Assembly (NCBI GenBank): GCA_035947555.1
Contig: DASZJZ010000298.1
Span: 1-5,128 of the forward strand
Length of the DNA: 5,128 nt
Direction of reading: 5' to 3'
From: JACVRW01 sp035947555
GTDB taxonomy: Bacteria; Actinomycetota; Thermoleophilia; Solirubrobacterales; Thermoleophilaceae
Under the pieces are notes generated by a model. The model was not told the DNA's origin and did no database searches. It saw only the letters and a list, made by a program, of their open reading frames with translations. The position numbers and the translations under genes were made by a program. Positions 1-5,128 of this stretch are shown here, one piece after another. How positions within the stretch are numbered: position 1 is the stretch's first letter; each line of letters starts with the position of its first letter.

Positions 1-13
1 GAGTGTTTGCACT

Positions 14-1057
14 GTGAGTAAGACCTTCCGGCTCTTGGTCATGGCCATGCTGGCCGCTCTCGCGCTCGGCGCGGCGGCCTGCGGCGATGACGACGACGAC
101 GACGGCGGAGGCGGCGGTGGCGGCGGCGAGGCGCAGGCCGAATCGATCAAGGCCGGCGTCGTAACCGACATCGGCGGCCTGAACGACCGCTCCTTCAACT
201 CCCTCGCCAACAAGGGCATCAAGCGGGCCGAGAGCGAGCTCGGCGTCGAGACGCGCGTGCTGATCTCGAAGTCGAACGGCGACTATGTCCCCAACCTCAC
301 CACGCTGGCTCAGCAGCAGTTCGACCTGATCATCCCGGTCGGCTTCCTGATGGCGGACGCCACCAACACGGTCGCCAGCCAGCTGCCGAACGCGAAGTTC
401 GCCATCGTCGACTTCCCGGCCGCGGCGCTCGAGGACAAGCCGAAGAACGTCCAGGGCCTCCTGTTCCGGGAGAACGAGGCGGGCTATTTGGCCGGCTACC
501 TGGCGGGACTGTGGGCCAAGGACAACAACGCCACGACGGTCTCCACCGTCGGCGGCCAGAAGATCCCGCCCGTGGACGCCTACATCGCCGGCTTCCAGGC
601 GGGCGCCAAGAAGGCGTTCCCGCAGGTGGAGACGCTGAACGGCTACTCCCAGGACTTCGTCGACCAGGCGAAGTGCAAGGAGATCGCGCTCGACCAGATC
701 CAGCGTGGCTCCCAGGTCGTCTTCCAGGTGGCCGGCGGCTGTGGCCTCGGCGCGCTCGACGCCGCCCAGGAGGAGGGCGTGCAGGGCATCGGCGTGGACG
801 CGGACCAGTCCTATCTCGGCGACCACATCCTCACCAGCGCCCTGAAGAAGGTCGACGTGGCGGTCTTCGAGGCCGTCAAGCGCGTCCAGGAGGGCAACTT
901 CAAGGGCGGCACCGACGTGATCGCGACCGTGAAGAACGGAGGCGTCGGGCTCGGCAAGATCAGCGCCGAGGGCCAGCAGTACGCCGACCAGGTCCAGCAG
1001 ATCCAGGACCAGATCGCGTCGGGCGAGATCGGCGAGATCCCGGCAGAGGTCAAGTAG
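14..1057 (+). CDS. BMP-family (PnrA/NupN-like) solute-binding lipoprotein of a nucleoside-type ABC importer
   Basis: This 347-residue protein is the extracytoplasmic ligand receptor of the importer encoded downstream. The N-terminus is a lipoprotein signal peptide: basic start (MSKTFR), hydrophobic stretch at about 7-21, then GAAAC with Cys23 as the likely lipidated residue. An Asp6-Gly8 tether (25-38) links it to the folded domain. Family signatures are VTDIGGLNDRSFN (50-62), an AK-KEIA helix start near 219-225, VAGGCG (239-244) and GVDADQ (260-265) followed by ILTSALKKVD (272-281). Length is normal for the family. GTG 14 is preferred over ATG 41 (Met10), because starting at Met10 would remove the positive n-region of the signal. 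Only 13 bases lie upstream, with no convincing ribosome site. Known relatives bind purine or other nucleosides (T. pallidum PnrA, B. subtilis NupN); the exact ligand here is inference. Mature-chain Cys221 and Cys243 are unusual. The ATPase gene follows after 27 bases. Confidence 0.93.
   Translation: MSKTFRLLVMAMLAALALGAAACGDDDDDDGGGGGGGGEAQAESIKAGVVTDIGGLNDRSFNSLANKGIKRAESELGVETRVLISKSNGDYVPNLTTLAQQQFDLIIPVGFLMADATNTVASQLPNAKFAIVDFPAAALEDKPKNVQGLLFRENEAGYLAGYLAGLWAKDNNATTVSTVGGQKIPPVDAYIAGFQAGAKKAFPQVETLNGYSQDFVDQAKCKEIALDQIQRGSQVVFQVAGGCGLGALDAAQEEGVQGIGVDADQSYLGDHILTSALKKVDVAVFEAVKRVQEGNFKGGTDVIATVKNGGVGLGKISAEGQQYADQVQQIQDQIASGEIGEIPAEVK
86..127 (+). repeat. Trinucleotide-repeat tract encoding an Asp6-Gly8 lipoprotein tether
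   Basis: One GAT and five GAC codons (86-103) are followed by eight Gly codons, mostly GGC with one GGA and one GGT (104-127). The encoded linker lies directly after the lipobox Cys and Gly24. It is likely an unstructured, acidic-then-flexible spacer between membrane anchor and binding domain. Near-perfect triplet repeats like this can change length by slippage without shifting the frame. Confidence 0.85.
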
Positions 1058-1084
1058 GGAAGGTTGCAGTAGGTTCCCGACTCG

Positions 1085-2614
1085 GTGAGCGCCGACGCAC
1101 CCGCTCTCGAGCTACGCGGAATAACGAAGAGGTTCGGCCCGGTCGTCGCGAACGACCGGGTCGACTTCGACCTCCGCCGCGGTGAGGTCCACGCTCTCCT
1201 GGGGGAGAACGGGGCCGGCAAGTCGACGCTGATGTCGATCCTCTACGGGCTCTACCACCCGGACGAGGGCGAGATCATCATGGAGGGCGAGCGGGTCGCG
1301 ATCGACTCGCCGTCGAAGGCGATCGAGCTCGGCATCGGCATGGTCCACCAGCACTTCATGCTGGTGCCGGTGATGACCGTGACCGAGAACATCGTGCTCG
1401 GGGAGGAGCCGCGCAGCCGCGGGCGGCTGCTCGACGTGCGCGAGGGCGCCCGGCGGGTCAGGGAGCTGTCCGAGCGCTACGGCCTGGCCGTGGACCCCGA
1501 CGCGAACATCGAGGACGTCACGGTCGGCCAGCAGCAGCGCGTGGAGATCCTCAAGACGCTCTACCGGGACGCCCGCGTGCTGGTGCTCGACGAGCCGACC
1601 GCCGTCCTCACCGCCCAGGAGGCCGGTGAGCTGTTCGAGGTGCTGCGCGCGCTGAAGGAAGACGGCGTCGCGATCGTCTTCATCAGCCACAAGCTCGGCG
1701 AGGTGCTCGAGATCGCGGACCGCATCACGGTGCTGCGGCGCGGCAAGCGGATCGACACCGTGCCGAAGGAGGGCTCGACCGAGCAGAGCCTCGCCCGGCT
1801 GATGGTGGGCCGCGACGTGCTGCTCCAGGTAGAGAAGAAGGGCACCTCGAGGGGCGAGCCGGTGTTGGCGGTCGAGGACCTCACGGTGCTCGACGACCGC
1901 GAGCTCGAGGCCGTGCGCGACCTCTCGCTCGAGGTGCGCGCCGGCGAGATCGTGGCCCTCGCCGGCGTGGACGGCAACGGCCAGCACGAGCTGGTCGAGG
2001 CAATCGCCGGGCTGCGGCCGGCCCAGTCCGGGCGCATCCGGATCGAGGGCCGGGACGTCACGGACGTCGGCGTTCGGGGCACCTCCGACGCCGGCGTCGC
2101 CCACATCCCCGAGGACCGCCATCGGCGCGGGCTGGTTCTCGACTTCACGCTCGCCGAGAACCTCGCCCTGCGCGAGTACCACAAGCCGCCGCTCAGCCGG
2201 CGCGGGTGGCTCAACATCGGCCGCATGAACAGCCGCGCCCGCGAGCTGCTCCAGGAGTACGACGTGCGCGGCGGCCGGCCGGGCGCGCTGGCCGGCTCGC
2301 TCTCGGGCGGCAACCAGCAGAAGGTGGCCGTGGCGCGCGAGATCGCCAGCAACCCGAGCCTGCTGATCGCCCACCAGCCAACCCGCGGCCTGGACGTGGG
2401 GGCCATCGAGTTCGTGCATCGCCGGCTGGTCGCCGAGCGCGGCTCGGGCCGCGGCGTGCTGCTCGTGTCGCTCGAGTTCGAGGAGGTGCGCTCGCTCGCC
2501 GACCGCATCCTCGTGATCTACGAGGGCCAGATCGTCGGCGAGTTCCCGCCGGACGCTTCCGAGGAGGAGCTCGGCTTTGCCATGACGGGCGGCGGCGCGG
2601 ACCGCGCGGCGTGA
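1085..2614 (+). CDS. Fused double-domain ABC ATPase of a BMP-type nucleoside importer (NupO/YufO-like)
   Basis: This 509-residue cytoplasmic protein carries two nucleotide-binding domains in tandem and powers import through the two permeases encoded next. NBD1 (about 8-245) has Walker A GENGAGKST (40-48), Q-loop Gln89, a non-canonical signature TVGQQQ (146-151), Walker B VLVLDE with Asp169 and Glu170, and H-loop His202. NBD2 (about 258-500) has a Walker A lacking the GK[ST] core (GVDGNGQHEL, 294-303), the family motif IPEDR (341-345), an intact signature LSGGNQQK (406-413), a Walker B changed to AHQPTRGLD (429-437), and Leu463 where the H-loop His is expected. Fused two-NBD architecture and the IPEDR and QPTRGLD motifs are typical of the sugar/nucleoside importer class (RbsA, NupO). 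GTG 1085 is the only usable start: an in-frame TAG lies at 1070-1072, and no further ATG/GTG/TTG occurs before Walker A. Its ribosome site is weak, only an AGG at 1071-1073. The TGA overlaps the next gene's GTG. Confidence 0.95.
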   Translation: MSADAPALELRGITKRFGPVVANDRVDFDLRRGEVHALLGENGAGKSTLMSILYGLYHPDEGEIIMEGERVAIDSPSKAIELGIGMVHQHFMLVPVMTVTENIVLGEEPRSRGRLLDVREGARRVRELSERYGLAVDPDANIEDVTVGQQQRVEILKTLYRDARVLVLDEPTAVLTAQEAGELFEVLRALKEDGVAIVFISHKLGEVLEIADRITVLRRGKRIDTVPKEGSTEQSLARLMVGRDVLLQVEKKGTSRGEPVLAVEDLTVLDDRELEAVRDLSLEVRAGEIVALAGVDGNGQHELVEAIAGLRPAQSGRIRIEGRDVTDVGVRGTSDAGVAHIPEDRHRRGLVLDFTLAENLALREYHKPPLSRRGWLNIGRMNSRARELLQEYDVRGGRPGALAGSLSGGNQQKVAVAREIASNPSLLIAHQPTRGLDVGAIEFVHRRLVAERGSGRGVLLVSLEFEEVRSLADRILVIYEGQIVGEFPPDASEEELGFAMTGGGADRAA

Positions 2615-3909
2615 CGGATCGCCGCGACCAGGCGGACGAGACGCGGGAGGCGCGCTCCCTGGTCGACGAGCCGCGCGAGGGCGCCACGCTCGCCGGCGAT
2701 CCCGGCGCGGGCGAGGTGGCCATGACCCCGGCCGCACGGATGGCGGCCTACATCCGCGGCGGCGGAGTGATCGTGCCCATGCTCACCGCAGTGCTCGCCT
2801 TCCTGCTCGGCGGTGTGGCGGTGCTGCTCGTCGGCAAGGACCCGATCGCCACCTACGAGGCGATCTGGAGAGGCACGGGCCTGCAGTGGATCTTCCCGTG
2901 GACCACCGGCGAGGATCGCGACCTCGCGGCGATCAACCTGCAGCAGACGCTCATCATCACCACGCCGCTGATCCTCACCGGCCTGGCCGTGGCGTTCGCG
3001 TTTCGCGCCGGCCTGTTCAACATCGGCGGCCAGGGCCAGTACATCGTGGGGTCGATTGCCGCGGTGTGGGTGGGCTCCGAGCTCGCCGGCATGGCGGGCT
3101 TCCTCCACATCCTGCTCGCGATCGCGGCGGCGTGTCTGGCGGGTGCCGTCTGGGCCGGGATCGCCGGCGCGCTGAAGGCCACCGTCGGGGCCAACGAGGT
3201 GGTCTCGACGATCATGCTCAACTACACCGCGATCTACATCGGGCTGTACCTGTTCGGGCTCGGCGGGCCGCTCCAGAACGACCGCGAGGCCACACTCCCG
3301 GTGTCGAACGACGTGGTCGAGTCCGCCCGCCTGCCGGTGTTCTGGGGCGATCCGATCCTGCAGGGCCTCCACATCGGCATCTTCGTCGCGCTGGCGGCGG
3401 TGGTCGTGTTCTGGTTCCTGCTCAACCGCTCCACGACCGGTTACGAGGTCCGCGCGGTCGGGCTCAACCCCGAGGCGGCCCGCTACAGCGGCATGAGCGT
3501 GTCGAAGAACTACGTGCTCGTGATGGCTGTCTGCGGCCTCTTCGCCGGGCTCGCCGGCGCGCTCGACGTGCTGGGCTGGCAGTTTCGCATCGCCACCAAC
3601 GACATCGAGATCAACCAGCTCGGCTTTACCGGGATCGCCGTGGCGCTGCTGGGGCGCAACACCGCGAGCGGCACGGTGGCCGCCGCGCTGCTGTTCGGCG
3701 CACTCTTCTCCGGCACCTCGCAGCGCAACCTCGACCCGACCGTCTTCGAGCCGGAGCTGGCGGGCAATCTCACGTTCATCCTGCAGGGTCTCGTGGTGCT
3801 GCTCGTGAGCGCCGACGTGCTCGTGCTCCGGCTGCTGAGACGCGGGCGCGGCATCTTCTCCGGCCGCCGGCGACCGGCGCGAGCGGCCGCCGAGGAGGCA
3901 CCGCCGTGA
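2611..3909 (+). CDS. ABC importer permease 1, BPD_transp_2 family (NupP/YufP-like)
   Basis: This 432-residue inner-membrane protein forms one half of the translocation channel. Clear hydrophobic segments lie near 53-74, 112-131, 143-155, 164-186, 198-218, 253-271, 300-322, 337-348, 355-367 and 387-406; exact helix number is uncertain. Family landmarks are GLFNIGGQGQ (134-143), GANEVVSTIMLNY (193-205), a cytoplasmic ATPase-coupling loop GYEVRAVGLNPEAA (277-290) and GFTGIAVALLGRN (338-350). The C-terminal tail is Arg-rich, then Ala/Glu-rich. GTG 2611 overlaps the ATPase stop as GTGA, and codons 1-37 show the strong third-position G/C bias of real coding sequence, so I prefer it. ATG 2722 is a serious alternative giving 395 residues: it has GAGGTGG just upstream and starts close to TM1, nearer the family's usual length. 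With the long start, the first 37 residues are a charged, probably cytoplasmic extension. The TGA overlaps the next GTG. Confidence 0.92.
   Translation: MTDRRDQADETREARSLVDEPREGATLAGDPGAGEVAMTPAARMAAYIRGGGVIVPMLTAVLAFLLGGVAVLLVGKDPIATYEAIWRGTGLQWIFPWTTGEDRDLAAINLQQTLIITTPLILTGLAVAFAFRAGLFNIGGQGQYIVGSIAAVWVGSELAGMAGFLHILLAIAAACLAGAVWAGIAGALKATVGANEVVSTIMLNYTAIYIGLYLFGLGGPLQNDREATLPVSNDVVESARLPVFWGDPILQGLHIGIFVALAAVVVFWFLLNRSTTGYEVRAVGLNPEAARYSGMSVSKNYVLVMAVCGLFAGLAGALDVLGWQFRIATNDIEINQLGFTGIAVALLGRNTASGTVAAALLFGALFSGTSQRNLDPTVFEPELAGNLTFILQGLVVLLVSADVLVLRLLRRGRGIFSGRRRPARAAAEEAPP
2713..2719 (+). promoter_or_regulatory. Shine-Dalgarno-like GAGGTGG before the alternative permease 1 start
   Basis: GAGG at 2713-2716 lies 5 bases before ATG 2722 and matches the 16S rRNA tail well. 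It is better than anything seen before GTG 2611. It could serve the shorter permease 1 form, or it may simply be the Glu-Val codons of the longer form. Confidence 0.5.
3892..3898 (+). promoter_or_regulatory. Strong ribosome binding site for permease 2
   Basis: GAGGAGG sits 7 bases before GTG 3906, inside the Glu-Glu-Ala codons at the C-terminus of permease 1. Together with the GTGA stop/start overlap it fixes the start at 3906 over the internal ATG at 3921. It is the best ribosome site in the window alongside the one at 5097. Confidence 0.85.
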
Positions 3910-5105
3910 GCACCGCCACCATGGCCGTCACGCGCTCGGGCCTCGGCGCCAAGCAGATCGGCTGGGCGGGAGTCGCGCTGGCCGCGATCGCCTGGTGGAT
4001 CACCCTCCCGCCGCTGCTCCTCCGCACGCCGATCCCCTCGATCGTGCTCGCCGCGGCGGCGGCCGGGGCCGGTTGGCTGGCCGTGCAGGGCGGGCAGCGC
4101 AAGCTCGGCTACGGGGCGATCGTGGCGGCGGTCCTGGCCGTCATCGGCGCCGTGGTCAGCACCAAGTCCGGCGAGGCCAACCTCGAGCGCGTCTTCGTGT
4201 GGTCGGCGCTGATCGCGGCGATGCTGCGCTTCGCCACGCCGCTCGTGTTCGCCGCGATGGGCGGGATCCTCTCCGAGCGCAGCGGCGTCATCAACATCGG
4301 CCTCGAGGGGATGATGCTGATGGGCGCGTTCTTCGGCATCTTCGTCGCCGACCTGTCCGGCTCCTGGTTCGTCGGCGCGCTGGCCGGCATGGCGGCAGGC
4401 GGCGTGCTGGCGCTCGTGCACGCCATCTTCTCGATCGCCTTCCGGGCCGACCAGGTGGTGAGCGGCTTCGCCGTCAACTTCCTGGCGATCGGCATAACGG
4501 GCTACGTCTTCATCGCCCACTACGGCGACCAAGGGACGCCGGGCGACGTGCCCCGCGTGCCCGACCTGACGCTGCCGGTGATCGAGGACATCGACTTCTT
4601 CGGCGACGCGATCGGCTCGGCCAGCCTGCTCACCTGGGTGGCGCTGCTGCTGGTGCCGCTGCTCGCCGTGTTCCTGTTCCGCTCGCCGAACGGGCTGCGG
4701 CTGCGCTCGGTCGGCGAGAAACCGCGCGCGGCCGACAGCGTCGGGGTGCGGGTCACGCGCACGCGCTACCTGGCGGTGATCGCTTCGGGGCTGCTGGCCG
4801 GGCTTGGGGGCGTGTACCTGTCGGTCGGTCTGGTGGGGTCGTTCAACGAGATCATGACCGACGGCCGCGGCTTCATCGCTCTCGCCGCCGTCATCTTCGG
4901 GGGCTGGCGGCCGGCCGGGGCGCTGGCGGCGGCGCTCCTGTTCGGCTTCTCGAGTGCGGTGGCGCAGCGGCTGCCGGCATTCTCCGAGTCGCTGGCGGTG
5001 CTGTTCCAGGCGCTTCCATACGTACTCGTGCTGATCGTCGTGGCGGGGCTGATCGGCCGCTCGCGTCCGCCGGCCGCGCTCGGCCTGCCGTACGTGAAGG
5101 AGTAG
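3906..5105 (+). CDS. ABC importer permease 2, BPD_transp_2 family (NupQ/YufQ-like), with N-terminal membrane extension
   Basis: This 399-residue inner-membrane protein is the partner half of the channel. The family core starts near residue 100 and carries RFATPLVFAAMGGILSERSG (108-127), GVINIGLEGMML (127-138), FRADQVVSGFAVNF (179-192), a coupling loop GLRLRSVGEKPRAADSVGV (263-281), RGFIALAAVIFGGWRP (321-336) and a C-terminal ALGLPY (391-396). Before the core come about 95 residues with three likely membrane segments (about 18-39, 43-60 and 69-84). The Firmicute YufQ/NupQ type, at roughly 320 residues as I recall, lacks these. The start is well set by GAGGAGG at 3892-3898 and the 4-base GTGA overlap with permease 1, which points to translational coupling. 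Permease 1 and permease 2 share the fold and motif order but differ in sequence, consistent with a heterodimer. The stop is followed after 4 bases by another likely gene start. Confidence 0.94.
   Translation: MSTATMAVTRSGLGAKQIGWAGVALAAIAWWITLPPLLLRTPIPSIVLAAAAAGAGWLAVQGGQRKLGYGAIVAAVLAVIGAVVSTKSGEANLERVFVWSALIAAMLRFATPLVFAAMGGILSERSGVINIGLEGMMLMGAFFGIFVADLSGSWFVGALAGMAAGGVLALVHAIFSIAFRADQVVSGFAVNFLAIGITGYVFIAHYGDQGTPGDVPRVPDLTLPVIEDIDFFGDAIGSASLLTWVALLLVPLLAVFLFRSPNGLRLRSVGEKPRAADSVGVRVTRTRYLAVIASGLLAGLGGVYLSVGLVGSFNEIMTDGRGFIALAAVIFGGWRPAGALAAALLFGFSSAVAQRLPAFSESLAVLFQALPYVLVLIVVAGLIGRSRPPAALGLPYVKE
5097..5102 (+). promoter_or_regulatory. Ribosome binding site for the truncated downstream gene
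   Basis: AAGGAG lies 7 bases before GTG 5110 and overlaps the last two codons (Lys-Glu) of permease 2. Spacing and match are near ideal, and the placement mirrors the ribosome site used by permease 2. Confidence 0.65.
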
Positions 5106-5109
5106 CGGC

Positions 5110-5128
5110 GTGGTCGTCTCCCGACTCG
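5110..5128 (+). CDS. Start of a fifth operon gene, product unknown (cut by window edge)
   Basis: GTG 5110 lies 4 bases after the permease 2 stop with AAGGAG at ideal distance. Only six complete codons are visible, reading MVVSRL, which is far too little to identify a product. Same strand, near-zero spacing and a strong ribosome site argue for an operon gene. From known BMP-importer loci, a nucleoside salvage enzyme (cytidine or adenosine deaminase, or a nucleoside phosphorylase) would fit, but nothing in these bases shows it. Confidence 0.55.

Noticed and set aside
1..13. Promoter or riboswitch upstream of the binding protein
   Set aside because: Only 13 bases are available, with no recognisable -10/-35 or structured element, so nothing can be supported.
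1057..1078. Inverted repeat GGGAA/TTCCC between the first two genes as a terminator or attenuator
   Set aside because: A 5-bp stem with a 12-base loop and no following T-run is too weak to call a terminator. It is mentioned only as part of the ribosome-site observation.
1075..1084. The 10-mer TCCCGACTCG occurs here just before the ATPase start and again at 5119-5128
   Set aside because: In 5 kb, about a dozen repeated 10-mer pairs are expected by chance even with even base composition, and the two copies have different roles (gap sequence and presumed coding).
511..1185. A + strand frame overlapping the end of the binding protein and the start of the ATPase
   Set aside because: Its translation is Arg/Gly/Pro-rich with no motif and conflicts with two well-supported genes.
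2206..2610. Upstream extension of the permease 1 frame inside the ATPase gene
   Set aside because: The frame is open only because stops are rare at high G+C. The translated part is Arg/Pro-rich shadow sequence and lies under ATPase NBD2 motifs.
1112..2737. A 541-codon open frame on the - strand opposite the ATPase, and other long - strand frames opposite every gene
   Set aside because: They are shadows of third-position G/C bias. Their products are low-complexity (rich in Ala, Arg, His, Asp or Ser) with no recognisable domain, while the + strand has complete domain motifs.
2886..3905. Upstream extension of the permease 2 frame inside permease 1
   Set aside because: Same shadow effect. The real start at 3906 has a strong ribosome site and a stop/start overlap, and the upstream part lacks membrane segments.

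Overview
The window holds one tightly packed operon, read entirely on the + strand. It encodes a complete BMP-family (basic membrane protein / PnrA / Nup-type) ABC importer, most likely for nucleosides. Very high G+C, third codon positions almost all G or C, GTG starts on every gene, and a lipoprotein with an Asp/Gly-rich tether after the lipid-attachment Cys suggest a high-GC Gram-positive-type bacterium. I would guess an actinobacterium, perhaps of the Thermoleophilia/Solirubrobacterales kind. That lineage guess is inference from composition and style, not from a marker gene.

Layout. Positions 14-1057 encode a surface-anchored BMP-family solute-binding lipoprotein; only 13 bases precede it, so no promoter can be judged. 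After a 27-base gap, 1085-2614 encodes a double-domain ABC ATPase (two NBDs in one chain). Its stop overlaps a GTG at 2611 that probably starts the first permease (2611-3909; alternative start ATG 2722). That stop overlaps the GTG of the second permease (3906-5105), which has an excellent Shine-Dalgarno sequence. Four bases after the last stop, a GTG at 5110 with its own AAGGAG begins what looks like a fifth operon gene, cut off by the window edge. No stretch over 300 bases lacks a gene, and I see no terminator, RNA gene, mobile element or CRISPR array.

How the genes work together. By family knowledge, the lipoprotein captures a nucleoside outside the membrane and delivers it to a channel formed by the two non-identical permeases. 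The fused ATPase couples to both and powers import. The gene order (binding protein, fused ATPase, two permeases) matches B. subtilis nupNOPQ (yufNOPQ) and similar loci. Such operons often continue into nucleoside salvage genes, which is a testable expectation for the truncated fifth gene.

Overall this is a recognisable transporter operon, not an undescribed system. The points most worth a second look are a Cys pair in the binding protein that looks able to form a disulfide, one consensus and one degenerate ATP site in the ATPase, a double start signal on the first permease, a multi-helix N-terminal extension on the second permease, and the unread fifth gene.
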